DNA of 64,000 nucleotides, from assembly GCA_963693305.1 (NCBI GenBank), contig OY855904.1:17021996-17085995 (forward strand), read 5' to 3'. Every line of letters starts with the position of its first letter. Within the stretch, counting starts at the first letter, position 1. The notes beneath the pieces are model-generated. The model worked only from the letters and a program-made list of their open reading frames with translations, was not told the DNA's origin and did no database searches. The position numbers and the translations under genes are program-made. This document shows positions 45,626 through 58,600 of the stretch, piece after piece. Origin of the DNA: Meandrina meandrites (taxonomy: Eukaryota; Cnidaria; Anthozoa; Scleractinia; Meandrinidae).

Positions 45626-47272
45626 GGGGGGGGGGGCTTGATGTTTTCTGTCTTTGTGTGGAGCTAGGAGACTGGACGAGTGAAAAATTACCAGGGCGAG
45701 TGCAGCTTGAAGGTCACTCGCCCAAATGGCGAGCGCTCCAAAATTTTAGTTTCCAACCCTGCAGTGGGACTCAGTGTCGCTCCAACATGTCTCGGCGACA
45801 TTTCATTGTGTGTGTGTGTGTGCACGTTATGATTTCGTCCCTGTATCATGTCCCTTCGTGTGCTAGCACCTTGGACAATTTTAACAATATGATTGAGGAA
45901 AAAAAATTCGTTTAACGGTAGTCATACTTTTTTCCGTTTTTAGACGTGAGGAAGACAGTTCTTCCGAAATGTCGACGTTTCGTTCACTCATATACTTAAA
46001 TATTCATTGAAATGATACATAAAAGAAATTTAGGATATAAGCAAAACCTTTCGTAATAAGTCATGCATTCCATATTTTTGAACAGGGTCCTTTCAGAGGA
46101 AGCTATTATATGTCAAACGGATTTCAGTGAAGAATCTGAGTGCGCTGGCAACTTAGAAAATAGGTGAGATTAAAGTGGATCTGCTAGGTTTAGCCTAACC
46201 AGTCCCAGGCCTCCGGTTAGTTGAGAAAAGCAAGAAGAAAGGAGAGTCGGAGAGACGCTCCTTCACCCCATTCGCCGTTCTTCACGGACTTCGTGGACAT
46301 AGTCTAACCGAACGCCTGGAATAAACTTGGTTTTGCCATGCACTTTTGCTAATTGAGGCTGCTTTAAGTAATTGTGTGAAAGGAATAAGCGGGTTTACCT
46401 CTGGTTATTTCCTAATTAGAGACTTTCCTATAAATATCCTTGATTCAGGAAACGTTCTAAGATTTGGTAGAAAAAGATATGAATGGGTTGTTCAAAGCAG
46501 ACTTCTCTGACTTCTATCTTTTTATTCCCAAAAATCGCTGAGATGTTGTCTACCTCCTTTTCAAGCTGAATGGCTAGCAGCAAAACCCCTTCCATTCGAT
46601 TTTTCATAGAAATATGCAACACGTGAGTAACGGTGCTAATTTGGCAATTTTATAACGTAATTCATCATTAGTAAGCCGCCAAGCAAACGCTTGTTAATTC
46701 GTTATATTGCTTACAGGGAAGACAATTTCCCTTGTCGAATGGGCGAACATGAGGAAGATGAAGAGTGTTTTCAAGAAATAGACCTGTCATCTTCGATCAC
46801 TTCCCGCACTATTCTCGACTTGAAGGTTTCCTTGTGTAAATCCTCGACAACAAGCAGCCTGGGGCGAAGCTATATCTCCCCGACGATTGCTACTGATGCT
46901 ACTGCTGCTGAAGGCTGTACTGGGAACGACAATCCAATTGGCGGCGAGATGAGCCTGAGTACTACTCAAAGCCTCCAGCAGATGCATCACGTGACTGAGG
47001 TCGTCACCGTGGACGTTGAGGTGCCGGTTGTTGAATCACTGGCACGTACAGGCTACGAAAGTGAACAAGCCTCTAATGTCAACGTGGAGGAGGAGGTAGA
47101 ATTTGCGAGACAATGCACCCGCTGGTTTTGCGTCATGCACGCCAAGAGTCCTTTTGAAACGGCGTTGCTGATTTTTTGTTATCTAGTGATTGGAGTGCTC
47201 TTATTTCCTTTTGTATTGATTATCCTCATGGTATGCTGTGTTAGCTACTTCACGCCCGGCATTGACGACTGA
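43685..47272 (+). CDS. Orphan protein with single C-terminal transmembrane helix (250 residues)
   Basis: Three exons, 43685-43803, 46086-46163 and 46717-47272, with GT/AG borders all in phase 2, give 250 residues. The protein starts MSLPFKILYRGSGRVWPADE. Residues about 40-200 are acidic and rich in Ser/Thr/Glu (HEEDEECFQEIDLSSS, VTVDVEVPVVE), probably disordered. A cysteine-bearing stretch FARQCTRWFCVMH precedes a hydrophobic helix at about 214-242 (ALLIFCYLVIGVLLFPFVLII), and the chain ends SYFTPGIDD. There is no signal peptide, so a tail-anchored or cytoplasm-facing type of topology is likely. I do not recognise the family. The phase match across both introns supports the model. The open segments at 44538-44747 and 44750-44965 do not fit the frame and are taken as intronic. 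Confidence 0.65.
45009..45057. repeat. (ATT)n microsatellite
   Basis: An almost pure run of TATTATTATT, about 47 bases, inside the first intron of the orphan gene. Confidence 0.95.
45066..45150. repeat. Short tandem repeat, GGCYGATAAGAAGGGRCAT units
   Basis: Three spaced units at about 45069, 45096 and 45126 share GACAAGAAGGG/GATAAGAAGGG and a CAT end. Confidence 0.75.
45549..45637. repeat. (GA)n microsatellite followed by poly-G
   Basis: About 65 bases of GAGAGA run into GGGGGGGGTGGGGGG. It is a likely site of length polymorphism or assembly error. It is flanked by the related blocks ACTCGCCCAGGCGAGTG (45214) and GGTCACTCGCCCAAATGGCGAG (45710), probably a MITE's ends. Confidence 0.9.
46198..46322. 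mobile_element. Short MITE in second intron of the orphan gene
   Basis: The left CCCAGGCCTCCGGTTAG is mirrored by CTAACCGAACGCCTGGA at the right, about 120 bases in all. No coding content. Confidence 0.6.
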
Positions 47273-47387
47273 TCCCACTTGTCCAACGGAACCTTACGTG
47301 TAAAAAGTTATCTGTTCTTGTTTTCATTTGTTTGTTGACTATTCGTTTATTTAAGAAAACTAGTCCCTCGACTACAGCCGCCTATGC

Positions 47388-47830
47388 TCATTTCCGTTTC
47401 GTAAACGGTCAATGCCATCATTGGTAACCAAGCTTTTCGGAATGGAGAGTGCCATATCTGCTCTAGTTTAGGCCTGGATAAGGTTGAAACTGTGCTTTGA
47501 TTATTCGATGAAATTACTCTTAGAGAAGACGATTATTAAATCTAAGTTAGATTCACGCTTAGGTTAAGGATAGGGATAGGGTCATCTATTATAGATGTAA
47601 CAGTAAGAAAGTCACCTTATATAATTAAATTTTTCGGGGGTTTGGCGGATCAACGTGGTGGTGTAGTGGTGAGTGAGGGGTGCTAGCATGCCAGAAGTTC
47701 CAGGTTGGATTCTGGGTGCTGACGTACAGTTTTCATTTTTCTTTTTAGTAGAAAAAAAAATTGATGACTGTGAAAAAATTTCTAAGTGTCGCTAAAATGG
47801 CACCGACCGTTTACGAAACGGAAACGTGCG
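47388..47830. mobile_element. TIR element carrying a tRNA-like segment
   Basis: The outer arms TTCCGTTTCGTAAACGGTC (47391) and GACCGTTTACGAAACGGAAAC (47806) are near-perfect mirrors. Inside, 47658-47720 has a box-A-like TGTAGTGGTGAGTG and a box-B-like AGGTTGGATTCTGG, so a SINE may be nested in it or the element may carry a tRNA-like piece. Confidence 0.6.
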
Positions 47831-48109
47831 CCGCCTATCACTTCCGATGTCTAATCCAGTCTGCGTCTTCTTTTAATTGTATATATAGATAATAATTATT
47901 TATTTTTTTAAGTGTGTATTCAGTCGGGAGAGCAAGTGTCAGTTGATGGCGTGATCACTTCTCGGAGAATTGACTGTGCCCGCGGTTTTCGTCCCAGAAG
48001 TTGCTAAGCAACATGACGCATTTGTTCGTGCGATTGCTCCTTCAACGAAGATTTGCCAAAACTGGCACTTATTCCCCGACTGTATTAGTAATCTTGAATA
48101 GGTGATTGG

Positions 48110-48150
<41 letters not shown>

Positions 48151-49870
48151 GATTGATTGTGGTCATGGGAAACAACACTGTCTCGCGAACACCCAGAATG
48201 ACCTGGAGCAGGAGACTACAATCGCAGTCTTCTGGACTTCCTCTACACTTCCTTTACTCACCAGAGCAGTGGCGGATCCAGAAGTGTTTAAAAATAGATT
48301 ACAAGGTACCAAACTGAAGATAAGATTTCTTCTCGTTTTTAAAAAAAGAAAAGGGGGGCACTCCCCTAGATCCATGATTACAAAGGACCATCTCAGACGT
48401 GAGCTGATAAGTTTCATATCGTTACACTACAGAGATCCTTGGAAATGTTCTGACTGGATAGCTGAAGAAGAGGATTTCTGTAGGACTACGGTAAAATAAT
48501 TTAAGCAACTCTGTCTTCTCTTTTCTTTCTTTTGATATTTGCATTTTCTGAAACAGGCATCATTTGTCTGTTCATATGGGTGCATACCTGTCTCACTTGC
48601 ACCGTTTAATCATCATCTGGGTGTGGCTATACCACACTCGTAAGCCTCAGTTTCACGTGCGGCGTGTTGCTTTTCACGTTGTCTATTTTAAGGTGTACCC
48701 AATAACCTCATGTAACAGCTACTTTTGAAAATATGTTTTGCTTAGCACACGAAACGTCAAGTTTAATAAAGTGCATTATTTTACCATGTTTATCACCGCT
48801 GTTTTTCAAGCTACGACAGCCAAGAATCAAGATTTTATATATGACTTAGTTTCATTTACTGTCAATTTAACCAAACGCGCAGCATTGGCTGACAGTTTAT
48901 TTGTTGCCACCACATACACAGACCTAAAAACGCAATTATAGGTATCGATTGAAAACTTGCAGGTGTTATTCAGTCAGTTTGACGCATATTTCAGAAGCTC
49001 TTTCTGTGTAGTAATTGATAATGACGTTGAAAGTGCACCCGCACATGAGATGTTATATTAGTATACAAGCGCATGTGTAGTAGCAAAAGAAGTGAAAAAA
49101 AAGGTGCCTGAGTGGATTGTTGAGTTACATAAGCCCGCTAGGACGCTAGGATTTTTTAAGAACATACAAAGAAGTACGAGGTGCAGCCAAAAGCTTCTCG
49201 GCGCACTTCTCGAGTGTTCTCCGCGCGTATTTATATAACCCAACAATCCACTTGGGCGCGTTTTTATTTCTTTAATAACCTTCTGCCCAGCTATATGGCA
49301 GGTTGCATGAGAAGATTATTCGTAACCACAATTTCTCTGTTCACAACAAGAGAAAAAAATTCCTGGCAAATATTTTAACCAAGCACTTGAGACAATTATG
49401 TTGGATCCATGTAGAACGATATTTATTTTCGGCATGGCTAATATCCAGCTTTTCCTCTAGAGGGCGTGTCACTGTGTGTGACTCAACAACGCCCATGTAC
49501 GGTAGGCTACTGTAATAGTTGTAATTTGTCTACTTGCATGTCTTGAATCTATCGAAGAGGTTTTGGTTGCCTATAATTATTAAAGCGGACCTCATTAGCC
49601 TGTGAATACAGCCGCCTCTCATCGCTCCCGGCCGGTTTGGCGTTTCGCACGTAGTAGTGGGAGCGAGTGAGCTGAGAGGCGGCTATATTCGCAGGCTAGG
49701 ACCTCATGGGTTTTATCCAGATCGGAACGTTTTTACGCGCGTGTTTAATACGGAAATCCCGCCTGCCCTCGGCTGATTTATAAACGACCGACATATAGCA
49801 AGCATGGCAAGTATATCCTATTGCCTATATTAGTAGTTGTTCGAGCCATAAGAAAATGATCAACGTGAAC
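47831..49870. other. Gene-poor stretch with repeats
   Basis: Contains a (TGAT)n microsatellite (about 48103-48150), a GCAGTGGCGGATCCAG-type repeat end near 48268, and a palindrome at 49596-49698. Medium open frames exist on both strands but have no splice or product support. Confidence 0.5.
49596..49698. repeat. Palindrome, TAGCCTGTGAATACAGCC family
   Basis: TAGCCTGTGAATACAGCCGC mirrors GCGGCTATATTCGCAGGCTA; the inner arms CTCCC / GGGAG continue. Related to 36834-36908. Confidence 0.85.
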
Positions 49871-49875
49871 TTGAA

Positions 49876-49920
49876 ATGAAAGATAATTACTACCCAAAAG
49901 GACAACAGAAACCAAGCAAG
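49876..49920 (+). other. Candidate first coding exon, MKDNYYPKGQQKPSK
   Basis: An ATG at 49876 opens 15 codons that end at a GTGAGA donor (49921). Composition and the sharp donor look exon-like, but no partner exon was found downstream. Confidence 0.2.
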
Positions 49921-50207
49921 GTGAGAACACTTTCTTTTTTTTAAACTCAATACAATATCTTTTAGAGCGTTCAAATTCTCAACGACCCTAATTGTAACAC
50001 AACATTGTGTAGTTCAGGTAGTCACGCCCCAAAGGATACGCTCACATAAATTTTTTTCTCGAATCAGGAGTTTGGGATACCTGTGGTCATAGTCAACTTT
50101 TCTTACCTTGTGAAAAAAAATGTGAAAAAAATCGAAGTACTGTCATCTCTTTTTTTCCTTGCCTAAGGGTACAAGTAATAGCAATAAGAAAATGACAGTA
50201 TATTATA

Positions 50208-50241
50208 GGAAAATCCATTACCTGACGAGGGAATTCCACGT

Positions 50242-50304
<63 letters not shown>

Positions 50305-50352
50305 TCAAGTGAAATTTAACGTGGAATTCACGAGTCAGGTAATTGATTTTCC
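50208..50352. mobile_element. Palindromic foldback element (about 63-base arms)
   Basis: The left GGAAAATCCATTACCTGAC and right GTCAGGTAATTGATTTTCC arms continue inward through CCACGTTAAATTTCA and CGATATCGCAC to a loop at 50272-50288. The loop itself contains TCGCGAAGCGA. Confidence 0.9.
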
Positions 50353-51314
50353 TTGAATCGCATAACCTTTTTAAAATGAAAATGTGGTGAATGTTGCGAA
50401 TTTAAGCGCTGCCTCACTTTCAAGTCGCAATACCGCGCTGAATACCCTCGCATCTCTAGCCAATCAGAGCGCGAGAATTCTTTGAGCTATGCGATTCTAT
50501 AAATTATAGCTTAGAAAAATATACTCAAATGGTAATTTTGTTTCTATAAAAGCACAACTTAAAGCAAGGGACCGCAAACGAAAATGCTGCTAATGTAGGA
50601 TCCAACAAGGGATCTGATATATGTTATAAAGAAGAGAAAAACAAAGAAAAACAAACTAACAAATAAGACAAATTAAGAAAGGTACTTAAGGCTGTCTATG
50701 ACGCATTTAACTTTAACATTGTCGCCCTGAGCTAAAAACATATCATTAGGTCGAAACAACTGTCCAGAGTTTGCATTTTTGACTTTCAGTTTGGACTCTA
50801 TCATGACGTTGTCCCGTTAAGGTTTTTCCTTTCTACGTAGTGTCAGCCTTGCAGTTTATTGTCTTTGTATTTTATTTTTGGCTGATCAGAGCTGTCAGTA
50901 ACTCCTACGTACACCAGCAGCATTTTCGTCCGCGGTCCCTTGCTTTCAGTTGTCATTTTCAAACATTAGGTCAAGATTTGTTTTTTGTTTTTCGGTAAAT
51001 TGACTTAGGTTTGAACAACTTGCAGATTTATAAATAAATGAACTACAAGCAAAGTCTGGGGGAACCCTTGATGAGGTTCAGCTATCGAGGAGAAATAGCG
51101 AACTTTTTATGCCACGGAAGCTTGGAGGAGTAACCTCCGGTTGATGGAGTGGGCCAGTTGATCATTCAGTAGGCTTTAATTTCCGTTTTTGCTTTTTCTG
51201 CCTGCAATTAAACGAAAAGAAAATGTACGTAAGGATAGATCAATCATTTTGTTTCTTTCTACAAGTATTACTATCGCTTTTACTGCCTTAACTTCCTTGT
51301 TAGTTTTGTTGCAT

Positions 51315-51697
51315 TTACTTTAAGTCTACTGGATATTGAAGGCCAGGGAAACCAAAAATAATATTTAAAAAAATGAAAAAGAGAAGAAGAGAAATTTCTA
51401 TATATTTTATATTATTATTCCTAATCCATTGCAGCTTTACTTTACAGTGTTTTCTAAACGATCTGAAAATACTTCTGGTATAAACAAGAAAAAGCACAGC
51501 CAGAACAATGGAATTTATAAGATTCTCATTTCCGAGCGGGTACACAGCTCAGGCGAGCCGCAAATTATCCCCGGCCGGAGATGACACGGGTAAATATCCC
51601 GTCACCCATTCCTTCTTCCGTTCTCCCGTGGCAACGTCACAAACTTGGTCCTGGAAAAACACATAAGCCGGGCAATCCTTCCCATAGAGCTTTTATC
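51315..51697 (-). other. Open frame with one internal TGA, possible coding remnant
   Basis: On the minus strand, after an AG near 51697, one frame reads LYGKDCPAYVFFQDQVCD...KEWVTGYLPVSS to a TGA near 51553. It then continues in the same frame for about 70 codons with a hydrophobic run NSIVLAVLFLVYTRS. An alternative acceptor (TTTTTCCAG near 51651) would use another frame. It could be the last exon of an unseen gene, a decayed gene or chance. Confidence 0.2.
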
Positions 51698-54600
51698 AAG
51701 CATCAAAAGACAAAACCGCGTTAAAATAAACTATATAATCACTGGGCAAGGAACTGTTCGTTGAAAAGTGGACAGCACAGAATCGCTGAGTACAAATTTC
51801 TCAGCGTGTTGGTTGTTCGTGAGGTCTGTCGGGCCACGCTTTATTGCGGTAAGTACGTGTTAAATATGATCAAAGGGTTCGTTCTAATACAGTCTTGGTT
51901 TTATAATTTCAGATTAGTTTTATCTTGGATACTTCGAAAGCATTTACGTTAGCCTGTCTCCTAGCTGAGCTTTGCGTTTACTGTGTTTAAAATCGAGTTT
52001 CGACGTTTTATATTTTTCAGTTTGCGGCGATGTGAACAAGTTGCTTCGAGCTCACTGTACATGTTGGCGCGACATTCTCGACGAGGCAATGCACAAATTG
52101 TCGGTTGTTGTTGAGCTTACTTTAATTTTTTGTACCCCTCAAATGGTTCTCGAAAGTTAGATGCTGTTTTGTCACCAAGGTAAGATGTTCGTTGTTTTGC
52201 TAACATAACTAATCAGTCGCTTGGTTCGTTTGAAAACAAGCACATCAAGTGAATCGATATTCAGCTAAGCGAGTCTGCATTGCGCTGGCGCTGGCTTGCC
52301 GTCGCGTAATTTTTTAATGATTTAAATTGATACACGTACACCTTTGTACGCCATTTTAATTCTTTCAATCTTTTACCAGAACATTTCACTTTGTGCAAAA
52401 CTTAGCGGACTAGAACGTTGTCAAACTGAAGTGAATTGTCCGGAATATGTAAGAGGATTATTGAAGCAAGAGAACTTTTGTTGGTCATTTGCATAGTGAG
52501 TAATCCGTTTTCTGTGAACAGTGTGAGTTCTCTTTGTTTTGACGTTGTTTGTCGAAGGATTACCAGACACAAGCGACTATGGCCACTGAGAATTGAAAGA
52601 CTCACTAGGGAACACACCTAAGCGGTTGGCGCTAATTGAGTCGTACTTTCTTTTTCGCCATGATTGAGTAACATGTGCCCAGCCAACCTTGGCCAAACAC
52701 ATCGAGTTACTATGTACAGCTGTCCAGCTGCTTTTTTTTTGTATGGGAACCTTAATGTTATTGTAGTTCATTTGTCGACTCGCTCTGTTGTATTTCGATC
52801 CCAAGAATTGCTGAAATTTTGCCTTCGTCACGAGAGCAGCAGGCTATGTTATGGTGGGCGTGAATGCAATTTTGTTGGCATGGAATCATAAATTAAAGCA
52901 ATGAAAAGGTTGTTTTTTCGGAACATGTTCGCACCTATCTTGGATTATGCACCAAAAAGTGATAATGAAAAGTTATTGAAGCAATACCATCGCGTATTCA
53001 GGTGTTAGACATTTATTTCGCTCTGTAAGCAATGTCCATAGGTTATGTTAATAACATGGGTTTTCGTTACCTTTAGGGACTCGGAACTCCCAGTTTCCTT
53101 TCCTTGAGGCTGTTTTAAACAGTTTCATTGTTTTCGTAACGTTCAAGAGTGATATATAGATGTCAATATTAAGAAAACGCATGACGTATTTTTGTGCATA
53201 TCGAAGAAATTGTGTCATCTTTTTGATGTATCGAAGTGTGGAGTTTACAGCTATTAATTTTTGGATCTGATAACTGCTTTTGGAGTTACTGTATAAAATT
53301 TTAACACGACGGGTTTTTTTTCTCTTTAGATGATATGATACAAAGCAGTCACCTGCCAATGTTTGTCAATAAATTTCTTTTTTCTACCTCTCCTGAATCT
53401 GCTCTCGAAATTTGAGTGTACAAAAAGTGTACGTACAACACAAATTTGCTAATTTGTATTTTTCCTTTCAAATAGATTCCATTTACTCTTTTACTTGTAA
53501 ATTTTATTTACCATATGATTGTAAGCAATGAAATTCTCCTTTCCTCACTCAAATTTTCTCTAAGCTGCCTTATAAGAGTTCAGTTCTAACTGAAGACATT
53601 TTTTATTGGGACTTGCCATGGGCTTATTTTTAGGGAATTAGTTGGAAAGCCCGCAAATTGAGGTATAGAAAAGTGTCACTGTTGCTGTATGATCAAAGGC
53701 TTACAATAATTTGTTTTAGGTTCAGTTTGACGTAAATAGTTCATAAGCAACTGTCAAGAAGATACAATTCACATGAATTCATTTAACATCATTTGCTTTT
53801 TGTTTCTATGGAAACAGCTAAATAAATTTTACTTATGAAATATGTTTGATCAATCTGTGTGATTCATTGATGGATTTATTTTTATGGTTCAAAGCTCCTT
53901 TGTTTTTTTTTTCTGTTCTTAGTAAAATAATGCAAAATGTTGTGACTTTTTGTGTTGTTTTTGTAGCTGCCTTTTATTATTTATATAACTTAGTGAGACG
54001 TAATATAGGGATGGATGCTCCAAGGCTGTGTTCTCACCATGGTGTTATGGTTAATGCTTGTCACAGATGGCAATCTTGAGAAATTTAGCCTAAATTTTTG
54101 AAGTTTATTATTAATTTTGTAATCTGCCTCTATCATAACAATCTTGTTTCTTTTTGTTCCACTATTAACTCTTTTGAGGTTTCCCTTGATTTGAAGCAAA
54201 CTTTGAACATAACAACAACAAAAAGAAATACCTAAATATACCATGAGGCCGTGCCAGGGTAAATTCCGACAAGCGACATGGGCCAAAAAGTGGCGACAGC
54301 GCTCAAACGAAAAAGCAACAAACGACTGACGAAGACAAATGTATGTCGCTAAATTTCCGACAGCGTTGTGTAGCCTTGACAAAACGCCGACACAAGACAT
54401 TTTAAAATTCCAACAAGTGACCTGGGACACCCCCTGGCAGGGCCACTGCTTTTTCCAGTATTTTGAATTGGCAAGATTGAACCCTGTGCAGTTAAGTTTT
54501 CAGAAATGGCTTTGCTTTGCTTTGCTAAACCAATTATGGAATAAAACACCAGCAGGCCATAAAAAACATGTGGTGCAACTGTTATCTGGCTTTCTCAGCT

Positions 54601-55104
54601 TCATATGAAATTAATTTTCTGTAAAGATCTGTAAACCGTTCAGTTCCATCTGCTTGACAAACAAATAAGGCTTGAAATTGAAGTTCATGTCTTAACTATA
54701 TAAAAGCTATATAAAATTTATGCAGGCATAAATTTTTTTTCACCACTTTCGTGATCTCCTGGGTGAATGATCAATGGTCAAAATAATGATGTTTTGAAAA
54801 CCCAAGGCCTATACACTGCACTGAACTTGGTTGCAAAGGTTTATTATTTTTTGTAACTTATTAATTTGTTAATTCAGGAAGGGATTTAGGTTTATGACTG
54901 TAAGGATTAAAAGAAAGGTGAATTACAGCAGCCACAGCCATCTGTTTTTGGGTGCCTTATTTTCTTTGTCTCTTGCTGATAGACTTGAATGAGTAATTTG
55001 ATATACTGCAAGATTTTTGCTTGATTTGACAAACAAAAGTAACCTGATATATATAATTTTCTAAAATTCATAGATTTATTATATCAAACAAGAGATAGCG
55101 TGTT

Positions 55105-55174
55105 TCAAGTCAAAATGAGTTGGAATAGTCGTATTAATATGAAAGTGCCCTGTTCTGACTTATAAAATTCGGTT
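55105..55174. repeat. Local repeat beside the second TTAA MITE
   Basis: TCAAAATGAGTTGGAATAGTC...AATATGAAAGTGCCCTG...TATAAAATTC is repeated at 56098-56155 without the MITE. The two are about 90% alike by eye. Confidence 0.7.
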
Positions 55175-55565
55175 TTAAAGGGGCACTGTCACGAGCATAA
55201 CTTCAAAAATTCAACAGCCCAAAAACATGTTTACACCATTGGAAACCTATTACAGTGGTCAAGTATTCTTAAAATTACTATCTCAGTTTACTGAAGCTAT
55301 AATGTAGAGTGATATCACTGTGATACCATCGGGAGCTTTTGATCTGAACTTGAAAAAGTCAGCCTGACTTTTTCAAGTTCTGTCCTTGTGGTTTGGAAAA
55401 ATTGATGAAAACTATTTATGGTCACCATCTTCTTTAAACAATTTGCTAGATATCCTTCCCTTTACGTTCTAGGAGCATTTCCTGCATGGTTGAAAGTACT
55501 TAGTCGTAATTTTGGTGCCATTTTACTAAAAAAGCCAAAAAATGTCCGTGACAGTGTCCCTTTAA
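55175..55565. mobile_element. TTAA-flanked MITE, copy 2 (uninterrupted)
   Basis: TTAA (55175-55178), AGGGGCACTGTCACG at the left, CGTGACAGTGTCCCT and TTAA (55562-55565) at the right. It matches 19159-19803 apart from that copy's 251-base insert and small gaps. TTACACCATTGGAA occurs once here. Confidence 0.9.
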
Positions 55566-55680
55566 TTGTCACTACTGATGTTATTTATTTTTTGTAGATA
55601 TAACCCAGAATGATAACCCAGTTTATATGGGTGTATTAGTGACTTAATGTCTTGTTGCTTCAAACTTGCTGTATTTCCAG

Positions 55681-58600
55681 AAAGTCACTTTTCGCTCCCT
55701 GATCTTGACCCCCATTCCAATATCACTGTAGGTATAAATTAAAAAATAATGTTAAATTTCAATTGATAAAATTATCCATAGCTGCATTGGTGATGTAAGG
55801 CTTTCTGTACATTCTTCTTTTAAACATAAAAATATAATGAAACAATAATATTGCTGATAAAAAATATAGGGGATTTCTTTTCACTTTGTGAAGAGTGTTT
55901 TTGAAGCCAGATTTCATGTGCTGCCATTAAATTTATGGCAATAATATTTTACTGTTACATAAGCAAAAAAACTTAGAAAACAGCTGCAGCCACTCCAAGT
56001 GTCATTCCTGTCTTATTGTATATCACTGATAAGTGCTTGCCTTTAAGGTATTCTGATCTATTGTTTGCAGTTCTTCATTTGAGATTGCTGTCAGTTTCAA
56101 ATCAAAATGAGTTGGAGTAATCTTTAATATGAAAGTGCCCTGCTCTTATAAAATTCAGTTTATCTGAAATGTTTACTAAATTCACAATGCTGCATGTTAA
56201 GTTTGATATTTAAAGTATTTGGTAACATTACGTCAGTCATGTCAGTATAGCCAAGTTGTTCAAGGGAGTTTGTAAGGTGATGTGAATATTTGTATTTATT
56301 TATTTGATAATTTATACACTTAAAGAGAATTTACAGATTACATGTCAAGTGGTGTGCTGATAATCCAGTCACAAGCAACTAAATAAACCTAGTGAGATAA
56401 AGCATAGCTCTGAGTTATATTCAAGTAGTCATCAGACATTTCTAGTCAAAAGTTAACTGTTTTCAGTGAAGTACACCAGAACATGTAAATACATAAGTTA
56501 AGTTAGTGCCTTTAGCTATACATATTTGCCAACGAGGCAGCCGAGCCAAGAGGCGAGGCTGATGAGGCGGCAGAATCATAGAGCTGCGCGTATATCAGTG
56601 TATACCAGGAAAAATGTCAACTTCAGCGTAAGGGACTTTTTTTAAACCATATTTGGGTGTAAGTAAACATCCCATATTTGGGTTGTATTGTTCTTCCAAA
56701 CTGGTCCCCAGTCTCTCTCTCCTTGCTAAAGAGCAAATGACCAAAATGGCGTCCACACGGCTCGCTGTTACAGTCAAAATACTCAGCGCGTGCCGCTTAG
56801 AATTCCGGAAAAGTTTTGATTAACGGCGAACGGATTGCATTATTGGTTTCAAACATTCAAATTTAATTTGAATATTGTAGATCATCCAACCGTGAACACG
56901 TGAACACGTGAGCCTGTCAGAAATGAAGCAATTTGATTGGTTTATTTTTTACAGGTTCACATGCTCACGTGTTCACTGTTGGATGATCTACAATATTCAA
57001 ATTAAATTTGAATGTTTGAAACGAATAATGCAATCCGTTCGCCGTTAATCAAAACCATTCCGGAATTCTAAGCGGCACGCGCTGAGTACTTTGACTGTAA
57101 AACTTTCAATGTGCTCATTCACTCCTTTCACGATAAATACACCTTTATGGAACTCTAAATGGAAAGAGAATACCCTACAGAATACTCGACCACCGAAAAA
57201 ATGAACATCAAGGTCTTCAAAGCGATGAAATAATCTTTCGTCTTTGGAGTCCTTTGATTTCTCAAGAGAGACAGGAAAATCAAAAGCGGACTACTGACTT
57301 CAAATGGAGTTTTCTTGACTTACGAGAATGCCACGGTCGGGTAAATGTTACCTTTAAGTGTTGCTTTTGTTTATAGCAATTGTTTAACCGATGATTTCAT
57401 CCCAAATCAAATAACGTTTATATTTTCGCTCAAAGGAATAAAATCAATACCAAGTGACACTCACTAAAATTACTGCATGTCATGTACACGCAAGAAAATT
57501 GAAAGTTTTTTGCTGCTAACAGCAAATGTAATGTTTACTTGAGTATATTAAAATTCTGTCTCCACATATTCCTTCAGTGTCCGTTTTGGTTTGTTTTCTA
57601 TTCATTTTTTCGCTTGGGAATTGAGTTTTGCGTAAACATGACATCGAATGACAATTTGCAATGCAAGACTGAAATCTGAGCCGTCATTGCTTGATTGGGT
57701 TGATTACTGAAAAGCGTCTACAGAATCTTAGCAGTTTTGTTTTTGGGATTCTATTTATGAGAAGTTCTTGAAATGCAACTATCCCTTTTGTGTTTGGAAA
57801 CATTTTAACCATCACGTGTTGCAATAAAAAACAGCGATCCAAACCTCATTTTAATTATTGACCACATTTTGGGACATTTTTAACGTTGCAAAAATTACAA
57901 GATTTGTCAAGAGTTATCAATCTGTCAAACCCGTGTCATTTAATTTGAACACCAGAGAAAGAGCACTTTCTTCTCGTATTACCTAAACTACGATTTACCA
58001 TATTTTGGTCATTTCGAATTATAAAGTTCTATCGAAAACCATTCGGTATCCGTTCTTACGAACAAACATGAATATTTCACGCGTTGGCACTTACTGATAG
58101 GTACAACTAGTATATATATGGAGCTCATACATACCATTTGTAACTGGGAAATTTTTGTCTTCATATATAATTTCAGTCTTAGTTTACAGTTGCTTGGATT
58201 TACCTCTCTCCCATTAAGTTATCTGTTTTAAAAAATAATCTAGACTTAAATAACAGTAAATTATTTGGCAACTTACCACAAAACCAAAAATGTTGTTGCA
58301 TGTGTTGCTATGTGTATAGAGCATTTGTGTACAAACTCTTTGTGTTTCCAAATATGGTACTTGACAAAACTTAATATTCAAATGCTGTGCATGTGCATTT
58401 CAACCCCTTATGAGTTTCTGATAGTAATTTAGATGTGATAAGCCCTCATGGCATAAATTTATATAAAAACTAAAACTCAGCTCATTATTTATCTCCAGTT
58501 TTCTATTTGGTCTTCACAGATTGTTGAAAAATAAAACAGCAAGGTTTAAGCCCTTTCACCATTGGGTGGTCTTGGCGAGAGACTCGCCCCTTGTGGGCTA

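Noticed and set aside
48100..48500. 117-codon plus-strand frame
   Set aside because: It begins in the TGAT microsatellite and runs through a GCAGTGGCGGATCCAG-type repeat. The product is not protein-like.
52380..52621. Plus-strand segment with SGLERCQTEVNCPEYV-like reading as a 5' exon of the downstream gene
   Set aside because: It looks exon-like but would need a roughly 26-base intron or hits a stop, and no phase-consistent join to 55681 was found.
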